Assembly (NCBI GenBank): GCA_016712525.1
Contig: JADJQX010000008.1
Span: 1,116,001-1,180,000, forward strand
Source of the DNA: Myxococcales bacterium
GTDB lineage: Bacteria; Myxococcota_A; Polyangia; Polyangiales; Polyangiaceae
DNA: 64,000 nucleotides
Direction of reading: 5' to 3'
The stretch's first letter is position 1. Every line of letters starts with the position of its first letter. The translations under genes and the position numbers were made by a program. Shown here in pieces: positions 1 through 8,508 of this stretch. Below the pieces are notes generated by a model. The model was not told the DNA's origin, did not search any database, and saw only the letters and a program-made list of their open reading frames with translations.

Positions 1-1768
1 AGAGATCGCCGTAGTTGTAGTGGTCGTCCTCGCCGTGCATGAACGTGACGCCGCGGACCACGTAGCTTCGGCCGGCCGCCGCCGCGAGCGCCATGCCCGA
101 GTCGACCTGGCGCATGCCGTCGGAGTACGAGGGGTTGCCCTCGATCTGCCAGCCGCACCCGCCCTTACGGAGGCACGCGTAGTTGAACCCGCTGCGGCCG
201 TGTTGGCTCACGAGCACGTCGTGTTTGGTGAACCCCGTCCCGGGGAAATACGTGCCGATCGCGAGATCGGAGATGCGGTTCGCCATGGCGCTCGAGATCG
301 TCTCGACGCCGTACCCGAGGAACGGATCTCCCTCGCGGATGGGCATGAAGGACGCCGGCGTCCGCACGGTGCTCGCGTTGCATCCGCCGCCCGAGCACCC
401 CTGCGACACGAAGACGCCCGTGTCGAACGTGAGGTTCGTGTGCGTGGGGTGGGGAGCCGTGAACTGGAACTGCGGCGCGCCCTGGTTGAGATCGTTGCGC
501 GTGCCTCCGTTCGCCGTGGAGTTGCTCTGGCCCGAGCAGAGGATGTGGTTGATCGAGTAGTCGACGTAGCCGGGCAGCGGATCGTCGTCGTTCGTGAGCG
601 CGACCTGCGCGGTGAGGGCCGCGAAGGGCGTGTCGACGCTCGTGGTGGGTCCGAGCCGAACGGTGTACGCGATGGCCCCGTCGCGGAGGGCGTCGGGTTG
701 ACCGGTCACGGTCACCGTCTGCGGTGTGCTCCAGTCGTTCGTGGTGAAGGTGAGCTGCGCCGGCGACACGGCGCCCTCGGTCGTGTCGGACGAGACGATG
801 GGCACCACCACGTTGGCCGTGGGGCGCGCCGCCAGGGTCACGTCGAAGGTGACCGCGCCGCCGCGCTCGTTCGTCTTGGTGCCCGAAGGGGGCGACAGGA
901 CGAGGGCCGCGGTGTCGTCGTCGGTCGTGGTGACCATGGGCGACGCGGGCGATTTGCCCTGGTAGCTCGCGTCGGAGCTCGTCGCCGCGCCGAGCGTGAC
1001 GGGGTACGTCACGTTGCCGTCGTCGTAGGCGTCGTCCACGCCGGTCACGGTCACGGTCTGCGGCGTGGCCCAGTTCGCGGTCGTGAACACGAGCTGGGTC
1101 ACGTCGGTCGTGCCCTCGGTGAGGTCGGAGCTCACGACCGGGATCGTCACGTCGGCCGTGGGTTGCGTGCGGAGGCGCACCGTGAACGTCGCGGTGCCGC
1201 CGGCCTCGGTGGCCATGCCGGACACGTTGCCCACGAAGAACCCGGGGGTGTCGTCATCCTCGTTTTTGAGGGAGATCGGCGACGCGGAGACGCCGTCGTA
1301 TCCGGCGCCCGAAGCGGGCCCGACGCTCACGGTGTACGCCTGATCCCCGTCGGCGACGGAGTCGTCGAGGCCCGTCACGGTGACGGTCTTCGGGACGTTC
1401 CACGTGGCCTTGTCGAAGGAGAGCTCGGTCGTGTCGAGCTTGGCCTCGGTGGGCCGCGACACCGCGAGCGGGACCTTAACCGTTCCGGTGGGCTCGGTCG
1501 CGAGGGCCACGGTGAACGTGACGGTGCCGCCGGCCTCGTTCGTCGCGGGCCCCGAGGGCGCGGACACCACGAGCTTCGCGACCGGAGGCGCGACGGAGTC
1601 GGGGACGTTGGCGTCCGCAGGAGGCCGTCCGCCATCGTTCGTGGGAACGATCACCCCGCCGTCGCCAGCGTCGCTGCCCGCGTCGATTTCTTCGGCGGGC
1701 CCCGGGTCGATCGACATGCCACACGCCGAGACCAGGAAGACCAAGAAGAGCGCGCGCGACGGTTTCAT
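1..1768 (-). CDS. Secreted lipoprotein with Calx-beta repeats and a sialate O-acetylesterase-like domain (C-terminus cut by window)
   Basis: The frame is open from an ATG at 1768 to base 1, so about 589 residues are visible and the C-terminus lies outside. The N-terminus MKPSRALFLVFLVSACG is a lipoprotein signal with the lipobox Cys at 16, followed by an Asp/Gly/Pro-rich linker. Residues about 65-400 hold three Calx-beta-like repeats of roughly 110 residues. Each has an EAGG/ERGG opening, a TVTVTG strand and an acidic NDDD or NEDDD turn. From about 408 the sequence ILCSGQSNS resembles block I of the SGNH/sialate O-acetylesterase (SASA) family, and HGEDDHY near 579 resembles its later conserved block. 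A cell-surface carbohydrate esterase is therefore the likely role. The catalytic Asp/His cannot be confirmed because the end is missing. Confidence 0.75.
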   Translation of the reverse strand, partial: MKPSRALFLVFLVSACGMSIDPGPAEEIDAGSDAGDGGVIVPTNDGGRPPADANVPDSVAPPVAKLVVSAPSGPATNEAGGTVTFTVALATEPTGTVKVPLAVSRPTEAKLDTTELSFDKATWNVPKTVTVTGLDDSVADGDQAYTVSVGPASGAGYDGVSASPISLKNEDDDTPGFFVGNVSGMATEAGGTATFTVRLRTQPTADVTIPVVSSDLTEGTTDVTQLVFTTANWATPQTVTVTGVDDAYDDGNVTYPVTLGAATSSDASYQGKSPASPMVTTTDDDTAALVLSPPSGTKTNERGGAVTFDVTLAARPTANVVVPIVSSDTTEGAVSPAQLTFTTNDWSTPQTVTVTGQPDALRDGAIAYTVRLGPTTSVDTPFAALTAQVALTNDDDPLPGYVDYSINHILCSGQSNSTANGGTRNDLNQGAPQFQFTAPHPTHTNLTFDTGVFVSQGCSGGGCNASTVRTPASFMPIREGDPFLGYGVETISSAMANRISDLAIGTYFPGTGFTKHDVLVSQHGRSGFNYACLRKGGCGWQIEGNPSYSDGMRQVDSGMALAAAAGRSYVVRGVTFMHGEDDHYNYGDL

Positions 1769-1817
1769 CGGACCTCATCGTGGGCCGTTCTCGGCCAAAA
1801 TGCACGCGAGTTTCGCG

Positions 1818-2567
1818 TTATCCGAGCGTCAAGCGCACCTCCCCCGACACCTCGCCGCGCACGTCGTAGCTGCGCTCGACGAGCTCGACGCAAGACCTGC
1901 GCACCCGGACGACGGTCGAGGCGCGCGTGCCGTACCCGGCGCCCGCGAGCGCGTGGATGAAGACCGACGAGAGCGCCCTCTCGACCTCGAGCCCGACGCC
2001 GGTCGAAGGGAGCGAGTCGTCCTCGGCGATCGTGCGGTCGGCCAGGATGGCGAAGGCGTCGTCGAGCGAGCGGGGGCCTGCGAGCCACGCGGCGAGGTCA
2101 CGTTTGCCACGCTCGACCTTGGGCCACGGCGTGTCGAGGCGCGCGTTCGAGAGCCCGAAGATGCCCGGCTCGAGCGCGCGCACGTGGCCCTCGTCGTTCG
2201 TGTACACGAGCGACGCGCCGTCGAAGTAGAGCGCGTTGTGGGCCGGGTACTCGCCCACGGGGACCGCGCGCGCGTGCTCCTCCGCCGAGACCTGGGCCGT
2301 GACCCCGCGCACGACGAGCTCCCCGCGTGAGCGCCCATCCTTCTGGGCGCCGGGCGCGCGCACGTTGGTGACACACGCGAGCCTCCGAGACCGCGAGACG
2401 AGCAGCCATCCCCCACCCTTCTCGAGGTCACGACCGCCATGGACGTCGTCGTGATCGGGCCACGAGGCCGCGGCGGCCGCGGGGCGCGCGAAGGTCTCGT
2501 CGCGGTTCGCGAGCACGACGAGCGGACAGTCCGGATCGAGACCGTACGCGACGAGCACGATGCACAT
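1818..2567 (-). CDS. NRDE/TANGO2 family protein
   Basis: The product is about 249 residues, within the usual range for the NRDE (TANGO2, formerly DUF833) family. The start chosen is the ATG that gives MCIVLVAY, because family members begin Met-Cys. An ATG three codons upstream (2576) is also open. The signature Asn-Arg-Asp-Glu appears early (VVLANRDETFARP), followed by a GGRDLEKGGGW block and a TNVRAP strand, all typical of the fold. Cys2 sits where an Ntn-hydrolase nucleophile would be, but no reaction is established for the family. Eukaryotic TANGO2 has been linked to heme and lipid handling. The gene lies 49 bp before the lipoprotein gene on the same strand and diverges from the gene at 2681. 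Confidence 0.85.
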   Translation of the reverse strand: MCIVLVAYGLDPDCPLVVLANRDETFARPAAAAASWPDHDDVHGGRDLEKGGGWLLVSRSRRLACVTNVRAPGAQKDGRSRGELVVRGVTAQVSAEEHARAVPVGEYPAHNALYFDGASLVYTNDEGHVRALEPGIFGLSNARLDTPWPKVERGKRDLAAWLAGPRSLDDAFAILADRTIAEDDSLPSTGVGLEVERALSSVFIHALAGAGYGTRASTVVRVRRSCVELVERSYDVRGEVSGEVRLTLG

Positions 2568-2680
2568 GACGCGCATGGTGCCACGCCGCGCTCCTCGGCG
2601 CGCGCTCTGGTAGTCTTCGAGGCGACGATGCGCCGCACCGAACGCACGACGCCCCGCCTCTCGCCGAGGACGAGCTCGCG

Positions 2681-3493
2681 ATGACGATGCTCTCTCCCGA
2701 GGCCGATCCGGAGGCGCTCGCGCCGCGCGACGAGCTCTCGATCGGGGTGCCCCCGCTGCTCACCGGAAAGCCGCTCGTCGTGATCTTCGGCGCGGGCCTC
2801 GCGGTCACGCTCGGGCTCGCGCCACTCTTCGGCGCGGGGGCGCTCTTCGCGCTCGTGGTCGCGTTCGTGGTGGCCTTCGCGGTGACGTCCGTCCCCGCGA
2901 AGCTCGTGCTCGGGTACGACGGGCTCGCCGTGGTCTGGCTCGGACGCCGCCTGTTCGTGCCCTACGACGCCCTCGAGGGCGAGGTGCGCACGGTCGAAGG
3001 CGCGGAGCTCCGCGTACGAGGAGGGCGCACCCTCGAGCTCCGAACCCAGCGCCCCGAGGAGATCCTCGGGCGGGTGGCGTGGCGAAAGAACGCGACGCTG
3101 TCGGTGGTCGCGCTCGGCGCCGAGGCCGATCTCGCGCACGACGCGAGCCTGCTCGGCCCTTCGGGGGACGCACACGACTGGACACGCCGCCTCGAGTCCC
3201 TCGCCCGCGCCGACTACCGCGCCGCGAGCCTCCCCCGGGATCGCCTGCTGGCCATCGTCGCGTGCCCGAGGCTCGGACCCGAGCTTCGCGCGGCGGCGGC
3301 GGTCGTGCTCGGCCCCCCACGCGACGACCACGAGGCGCACGTGCTCTCGAGGGCCCTCGCGTCGACGGCCTCGAAGCTCTTCGAGCGGGCGCTCTGGTAC
3401 GCCACGAGCGAGGTGCCCGCGGAGAGGGAGCCCGCGCTGCTCCGTGTGCTCGCCGCGGCGCGACGCGAGGCGCGCGACCAAGCGCGGACGTAA
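2681..3493 (+). CDS. Two-helix membrane protein of unknown function
   Basis: 270 residues. After an acidic N-terminus of about 30 residues there is a long hydrophobic stretch at about 31-72, best read as two closely spaced membrane helices. A short beta-rich segment follows (LVLGYDGLAVVWLGRRLFVPYDALE), with repeated Glu/Arg strands resembling a bacterial PH-like domain. The C-terminal half (about 120-270) is Ala/Arg/Glu-rich and helical. The layout 'membrane hairpin plus PH-like domain' is common in uncharacterised bacterial proteins, but I cannot name a family. The gene diverges from the NRDE gene and runs tail-to-tail into the small ORF at 3500. Confidence 0.7.
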   Translation: MTMLSPEADPEALAPRDELSIGVPPLLTGKPLVVIFGAGLAVTLGLAPLFGAGALFALVVAFVVAFAVTSVPAKLVLGYDGLAVVWLGRRLFVPYDALEGEVRTVEGAELRVRGGRTLELRTQRPEEILGRVAWRKNATLSVVALGAEADLAHDASLLGPSGDAHDWTRRLESLARADYRAASLPRDRLLAIVACPRLGPELRAAAAVVLGPPRDDHEAHVLSRALASTASKLFERALWYATSEVPAEREPALLRVLAAARREARDQART

Positions 3494-3499
3494 CCCCTC

Positions 3500-3778
3500 T
3501 TAACGCTTGGGTTTTCCGGCTCCCCGCGCGCCCTTGGGCGCCCCGATCTCGCGCGCGTTGGCGTACGCGACCTGAGCCTCACGAACGCTCGCGACCAGCA
3601 CCGGGCGGCCCCCCGACATCGCGGGCTTCACGCTCACGAACCCCTCGCGCGCGGCGAACCCGGCGAGGTCTCCCTTGTGCTCGTCCATCCACGCGGAGAA
3701 ACGCGCCCACATCGCGCGCGCCTCCTCGTCGGGGAGCTTCACACCATCGACCACGACCTCGAGCGCACCGGAGGACAC
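3500..3778 (-). CDS. Small conserved-looking hypothetical protein (92 aa)
   Basis: 92 residues, starting MSSGALEVVVDGVKLPDEE. It has an acidic helical first half (ARAMWARFSAWMDEHKGD), a central beta-like segment, and a basic tail ending GAGKPKR. There is no signal peptide or membrane segment. The codon bias is GC3-rich, as in the neighbouring genes, and no better frame exists over this stretch, which supports real coding. The basic Gly/Lys tail could contact nucleic acid, but that is only inference. It lies 6 bp from the convergent gene ending at 3493 and diverges from the protease gene at 3949. Confidence 0.6.
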   Translation of the reverse strand: MSSGALEVVVDGVKLPDEEARAMWARFSAWMDEHKGDLAGFAAREGFVSVKPAMSGGRPVLVASVREAQVAYANAREIGAPKGARGAGKPKR

Positions 3779-3948
3779 AGGTCGAGCCTACCACACGACC
3801 GCACACGTGCGCATCGCAGAGCTCGAGCGTCGCCGCGACCGAAGCGTTCCTCCACGTGCCACGGTCACCATCGGCGGACCCGACCGACGGCCGATTCGGG
3901 CGCGCCGAAGACTCGGGGCGGGCCCGTGTTCCGCGCTATGGTGCGCGG

Positions 3949-6408
3949 ATGGCACGTGGTCGCCCCGTGGGCGCGCTCTTGGCTCTCGTCCTCTTCTCGG
4001 CCTCCGCACCGGCGACCGCCGACGTGCCCAACGGAGCTGCGCTCTTGCGCGTGCTCGGCTCGCGCGCCGAGAGCGTGCTCGCGCCGAGCAAGGGTCACGT
4101 GTCCGCGCTCGTCGAGCTCCCTCGAGGGCAGACGCCGGCCTCCCTCGGGCTCCGTGAGGCCGCGCCGGGCTTCGCGTGGGTCGACGGGAGCACCAAGGCG
4201 CTCGCGTTCGCCAAGGCACACCCGAACATTCCGCTCGAGGTGGGCTCGCCTCTCCACCTCCTGAACGAGCGCGTCGGCCAGGTCGTTCGGTCGCGCATCG
4301 CGAACGCCTCGGGGGCCGACGGCGCGGGCACCCTCGTCGGTGTCGCCGACACGGGAGCCGACGTCACCCACCCGGATTTTCTCGACGAAAATGGCAAGGT
4401 TCGGGTCGCTTGGGTGCTCGATCTCTCGCGCCCGCCGCGTGGAACGCACCCGGACCTCGAGGCCGCGTTCGGCGTCAAAGACGACTCGGGCGTCCTCGTC
4501 TCGGGGGCCGTCTACTCGAAGGCCGATCTTCAGGCGCTCGTCGATCAGGGAAAGACCTCGGAGCTTCCCACCGACGAGGTCGGTCATGGCTCGCACGTGA
4601 GCGGCTCGGCCGTGGGCGGCGGTGGCGGCGGGCCCCACGCCGGGGTCGCCCCTCGCGCCGAGCTCGTCGTGGCGCGCATCACGCGCCCGGGCACCGACTC
4701 GATCGACAACGACGACCTCGTGCGCGCGGTGGGGTTCATGTTCGCCGTGGCCGACCGCATGAAGCGGCCCATGTCCGTGAACCTCTCGCTCGGCAGCGAT
4801 TTCGGGCCTCATGACGGCTCGATGATGTGGGAGCGCGCGATCGCGTCGTTCGTCGGGCCGAGCCACCCGGGCCGGGCGATCGTCGCCGCGGCGGGCAACA
4901 GCGGCTCGGTGGCCGAGCAGGCGATCCACCAGAGCGTGCACGTCCCTCGGGGCGCGACGGTGCGCGTGCCCATCCGGTCGAAGACCGTGACGAGCGGCGC
5001 GGTCCAAGTGTGGGCGACGTTCCGCGGCGCGACCCGCATCGGCCTCGGGGTCGACTCTCCGCTCGGCGAGTGGGTTCCACCCGTCGCCGAAGGCGCGGAG
5101 GACGGCGAGCGCGGCGAGAGCGTCACCGTCGGCGTCGTGAACGGCTCGCTCGAGCCGCGGCGCCTCGTGCCCGAGGGCCACCGCGGCGCGGTCGCGGTGT
5201 GGTCGGGCGCGTTCCGCGAGGGCACGTACGCGATCACCCTCGAGAACCAAGGGGACAGCCCGGGCGACGTCGACCTCTACCTCCAAGCGCTCGGCGGCGC
5301 CGCGGGAATCACGCCCGTCGCGTTCACCAACGGCGTCCGCGAGGGCACGATCAACTTGCCGGCCGCGCATCCGTCGATCATCGGCGTCGGGTGCTCGGTC
5401 AATCGGGTGCGATGGCGGAGCGCGGCGGGCTCGGACGTCGCCCTCACGGTCCCCGAGACCGACGCCCTCGGGCTCGTCGGCACGGGAGTCGCCCGGGATC
5501 TCGTGGACGGCGAGGTGTGTTGGTTCTCGAGCGCCGGCCCCAACGTCGACGGCGTCCAGAAGCCCGAGATCGCCGCGCCCGGGGGCATCGTCGCGTCGAC
5601 CGCGTCTCGCCAGGCCCCCCCGAGCTCGCTCCGCAGCATCTTCACGTCCGCGGCGTGCCCGAAGCGCGCCAAGGCCGACCCGAGCTGCCTCCTCGTCGAT
5701 CGCGATCACGGCATCAGCGCAGGCACGAGCATGGCGTCCCCCATCGTCGCGGGCGTCGTCGCGCTGCTCTTCCAGCGCGACCCGACGTTGACCCAAGACA
5801 AGGTGGCCGCACTCCTTCAAGCGGGCGCGCATCCTTTCCGGGGGCCGGCCCCCTTCGACGACCAGAACGGGCCCGGCGAGGTCGACGTGCTCGGCTCGCT
5901 CGATGCCCTCGAAAGGCTAAGAGATCCGAAGCTTTACCTGCCGAACGCGGCCCAGAGTTGGATCGCGCTGAGCTCGTCGTACGTGCCGGCCGACGGCTCG
6001 CGTGCGGTAACCGCGCTGCTCGAGCTCCGCACCGAGGACGGAGAGCACCGCGCCGATCTCTTCGACGTCGCGCGGCTCGTCCCCACGGTCCGCATCGGCG
6101 GCGTCGAGAGGCAGGTCGGGCCCGTCACGCGCAAGGCGCCGGGGCTCTACACCTACACGTTCCGCGTCGGCGACGAGGGCCTCGGCCTCGAGCGCGCTAC
6201 GTTCGGGGCGACGTTCGACGGGGTCCCCATCGTCGCCCCGCGCACCATTCCGGTCGCGACCGATCCGTGGAACGCAGGCTACTCGAGCCGCGTCGGAGGG
6301 GGCTGCGCGGAGCTCCCCCTCGCGCGTGACACGACCTGGGCCGGCTTCGCGGTGAGCGCGCTCGGCCTCGTGGTCGTGGCCGCGATCCGCCGGCGCTCCC
6401 GAGGCTAG
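3949..6408 (+). CDS. Secreted subtilisin-family (S8) serine protease with MYXO-CTERM-like tail
   Basis: 819 residues from the ATG at 3949, chosen because it opens directly into a signal peptide (MARGRPVGALLALVLFSAS). The S8 triad is visible: Asp in GVADTGADVTHPDF near 131, His in GHGSHVSGS near 214, and Ser in GISAGTSMASP near 593. The oxyanion Asn is in AAAGNSGS near 322. Between Asn and Ser is an insert of about 250 residues carrying a beta-rich, pre-peptidase-like segment (GTYAITLENQGDSPGDVDLYL). After the catalytic domain come about 170 beta-rich residues. The end is GGGCAELP, then a hydrophobic helix at about 796-812 and the basic tail RRRSRG. This Cys-helix-Arg order resembles the MYXO-CTERM sorting signal, suggesting surface anchoring after processing. 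It diverges from the 92-aa gene. Confidence 0.93.
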   Translation: MARGRPVGALLALVLFSASAPATADVPNGAALLRVLGSRAESVLAPSKGHVSALVELPRGQTPASLGLREAAPGFAWVDGSTKALAFAKAHPNIPLEVGSPLHLLNERVGQVVRSRIANASGADGAGTLVGVADTGADVTHPDFLDENGKVRVAWVLDLSRPPRGTHPDLEAAFGVKDDSGVLVSGAVYSKADLQALVDQGKTSELPTDEVGHGSHVSGSAVGGGGGGPHAGVAPRAELVVARITRPGTDSIDNDDLVRAVGFMFAVADRMKRPMSVNLSLGSDFGPHDGSMMWERAIASFVGPSHPGRAIVAAAGNSGSVAEQAIHQSVHVPRGATVRVPIRSKTVTSGAVQVWATFRGATRIGLGVDSPLGEWVPPVAEGAEDGERGESVTVGVVNGSLEPRRLVPEGHRGAVAVWSGAFREGTYAITLENQGDSPGDVDLYLQALGGAAGITPVAFTNGVREGTINLPAAHPSIIGVGCSVNRVRWRSAAGSDVALTVPETDALGLVGTGVARDLVDGEVCWFSSAGPNVDGVQKPEIAAPGGIVASTASRQAPPSSLRSIFTSAACPKRAKADPSCLLVDRDHGISAGTSMASPIVAGVVALLFQRDPTLTQDKVAALLQAGAHPFRGPAPFDDQNGPGEVDVLGSLDALERLRDPKLYLPNAAQSWIALSSSYVPADGSRAVTALLELRTEDGEHRADLFDVARLVPTVRIGGVERQVGPVTRKAPGLYTYTFRVGDEGLGLERATFGATFDGVPIVAPRTIPVATDPWNAGYSSRVGGGCAELPLARDTTWAGFAVSALGLVVVAAIRRRSRG

Positions 6409-6420
6409 TCTTGGCCCGCC

Positions 6421-7842
6421 TCACTCGGGGGCGATGGTGAGCGCGTACCCGTGAGGCTCGTGGACCACGTCGTCGGGATCGAAATGGAACGACGGATCCC
6501 CGAGCGCGACCACCGCCACGACCAGGCGATCGGTGCCCGCGAGGTCCGCGATGGTCATCTGCGCCTCGTGGGCCATCGGAGGCGCCGCGACGCGGGCGCG
6601 GCCGAGCTCGTTCGACGCCGCGTCGAGGCGGACGAACGCGACGCGCATGCGGGCATGCTCCTCCCATGACGCCTCGATGCGGAGCCGCGCGCCTTCGCGT
6701 AGGCCGGCCGTGCGCACGACCACGTACGAGACCCCCGTAGGCTCGACGGGGTAGGCCGGAGCGAGCCTCCGCGGGGCCGACGGGTACGGCACGTCCCAAT
6801 CGACACGCGCACGAGGCACGCCGGACAGCGCCGCGGCCGCGCCCCCCTCGCCTGCTCCGAAGCGCGCGCGAGAGAGCGAGAAGTCGACCAGCAGATCGTC
6901 GAGCGTCGAGCCGTCGAAGAGCTTGTCGCGGAAGCTCTTGCCGAGCACGTCGAACGCGTCGGGCTCGTTGACGAAGCGGATCGCGCCCGGGGGTGTCTTG
7001 GCGGCGCGCAGCGCGAAGAGGCCACGGAGCAGGCTCCCGGGCTCGCGGGCGAACCCGCGCTCGAGCCAGCGGTAGAAGAGCGCCGTGCCGATGGCTTGCG
7101 TCGCCTCGCGGGACTCGTCGAACGGAGGGTCGCGGAGCGCCTCGAAGCGGTGACCGACCTCGAAGGCCGTGCGCGAGACCAGGGCTCGCTCGGGGTGCTC
7201 TTGGAAGCTCGTGTAGGCCGCGCTCGCGCGGATCGGCGCGCAAGGCTCGACGAGCTCGGCGACCGCTTGGGCCTCGGCTTGCGCGGAGCCTTCGTCCGTT
7301 CCCGGCGCGGTCCGGAGGAGCACGCCGCGGGTCACGGCGCGCGCCACCGCCACGTCGAGCGCGCACCCGGGGCGGAGCCTCCGCGACAGCACCACGTAGC
7401 CCGACGCCCGGTCGAGCGGCGATCGGGGATCGAGGTCACCCAAGACGACCTCGGCCTCGACCTCGTTCGTGTCCGTGAGCACCAGATCGAACGTGCCCTC
7501 GTCGAGGCTGCCATCGGGGGGCGCCATACGCAGCGGGCCACGGAGGACCGCGAGGGCGCGCTCGGCGGATCGGAGGGTGGCGAGGACCAGGGGCTCATCT
7601 CCCACATGGCCCCACACGCACACCGGCTCCGCGAACGAGCAGGCGTGGGTCGCGCGCGGCGGCCTCCTCGGGCCAAACCGGACGATTCGGCCCGTCGGCG
7701 CGTCCTCCGGGACCTTGGCCGAGAGGCCCGCGTCGTCCGCGGCCCGCGCTTCCCGCGTGAAACCGGCGCTCGCCAAGGCAAGACCGACGAGGGCGGCGCG
7801 CGCGCACGAGGCGCGCTTCGGGGGGAGGTCCATCACGCGCAT
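6421..7842 (-). CDS. Exported protein of unknown function
   Basis: 473 residues from an ATG at 7842; an in-frame ATG at 7833 is an alternative. The N-terminus MRVMDLPPKRASCARAALVG runs into a hydrophobic core and an AREARA-type cleavage site, so it is probably periplasmic or secreted. The middle (about 240-330) has a helical segment with RGLFALRAAKTPPGAIRFVNEPDAFDVLGKS-like spacing that loosely recalls gluzincin peptidase layouts, but I find no HExxH. The last about 120 residues look like a beta-sandwich. I do not recognise a family. The start codon abuts the -35 element of the divergent promoter at 7843-7872. The stop lies 12 bp from the convergent protease gene. Confidence 0.75.
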   Translation of the reverse strand: MRVMDLPPKRASCARAALVGLALASAGFTREARAADDAGLSAKVPEDAPTGRIVRFGPRRPPRATHACSFAEPVCVWGHVGDEPLVLATLRSAERALAVLRGPLRMAPPDGSLDEGTFDLVLTDTNEVEAEVVLGDLDPRSPLDRASGYVVLSRRLRPGCALDVAVARAVTRGVLLRTAPGTDEGSAQAEAQAVAELVEPCAPIRASAAYTSFQEHPERALVSRTAFEVGHRFEALRDPPFDESREATQAIGTALFYRWLERGFAREPGSLLRGLFALRAAKTPPGAIRFVNEPDAFDVLGKSFRDKLFDGSTLDDLLVDFSLSRARFGAGEGGAAAALSGVPRARVDWDVPYPSAPRRLAPAYPVEPTGVSYVVVRTAGLREGARLRIEASWEEHARMRVAFVRLDAASNELGRARVAAPPMAHEAQMTIADLAGTDRLVVAVVALGDPSFHFDPDDVVHEPHGYALTIAPE

Positions 7843-7872
7843 TTGACACGAAGTTTTCGGCCCCTCTATAAC
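7843..7872 (+). promoter_or_regulatory. Sigma70-like promoter (TTGACA-N18-TATAAC)
   Basis: A perfect -35 hexamer TTGACA (7843-7848) is separated by 18 bp from TATAAC (7867-7872), one base from the consensus -10. In DNA this GC-rich a match of this quality is unlikely by chance, and it points toward the gene starting at 7954. It leaves a 5' leader of about 75 bases. The -35 box directly adjoins the start codon (7840-7842) of the divergent exported-protein gene, so RNA polymerase bound here could interfere with that gene's initiation. Confidence 0.7.
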
Positions 7873-7953
7873 GAAAGCCGGCCTTTTTTGCGGACCTCGC
7901 CCGAGTCGATTGCGTCGACCCGGTCTTCGGCCCCGGCCCCCGAAACGAGCCCT

Positions 7954-8508
7954 ATGGTCTCCACCTTCGACCCCTCCCGCGCCGTCCGCCTCGACTTTCC
8001 GCGCGGAGCCGCGCTCGCCTCGAACGACGAGCGCCTCGTGTTGGTCCCGGCTGCCGCGCTCATCGAGCTCACCCTCGAGGCCCCCTCCGAGCTGCGTGTG
8101 ACGCTCGGGAAGGCGGTCGGCGCGTCCCTCGGCGCGCGCGTCGCCAAGCGCCTCGGCGGGAGCGACGGCACCACCAAGGCCACGCTCGAAGCGTTCCTGA
8201 ACGACCTCGCCGCCGAGGTGGCAGCGGCCGGCCTCGGGACCCTCGGGCTCGAGCGTTGGGGCAAGGCGCTCGTCGCCACGGTGGGCAACGCCGCGGTCGA
8301 CGACGACGCGTTCCTCGCGGGAATGGTCGGCGCCGCCCTCGCGACGGCGACGGGCAAAGACACCCACGCCGTGCACATCGGCTCGGCCGACGGGAAGGCC
8401 CGGCTCCTCATCGCGAGCCGCGGCACGGCCGAGCGTGTTCGTGGGTACGTCGCGGCCGGAGAGAGCTTTGGCTCCATCCTCGAGAAGCTCCACGGGGGTG
8501 CGGCATGA
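7954..8508 (+). CDS. Unknown cytoplasmic protein, first of a three-gene set
   Basis: 184 residues from the ATG at 7954 (MVSTFDPSRAVRLDFPRG). There is no signal or membrane segment. The sequence looks like a compact alpha/beta fold: an N-terminal beta part (DERLVLVPAAALIEL), a long Ala/Leu-rich helical middle, and an ending GESFGSILEKLHGGAA. I do not recognise a family. The stop codon overlaps the next start as ATGA (8505-8508), so the two products are very likely translationally coupled. It sits about 75 bp downstream of the strong promoter at 7843-7872. Confidence 0.75.
   Translation: MVSTFDPSRAVRLDFPRGAALASNDERLVLVPAAALIELTLEAPSELRVTLGKAVGASLGARVAKRLGGSDGTTKATLEAFLNDLAAEVAAAGLGTLGLERWGKALVATVGNAAVDDDAFLAGMVGAALATATGKDTHAVHIGSADGKARLLIASRGTAERVRGYVAAGESFGSILEKLHGGAA

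Noticed and set aside
20..1960. A 646-codon plus-strand frame
   Set aside because: The minus strand reads a lipoprotein signal, Calx-beta repeats and an esterase domain over the same DNA; the plus reading is Arg/Val-rich noise.
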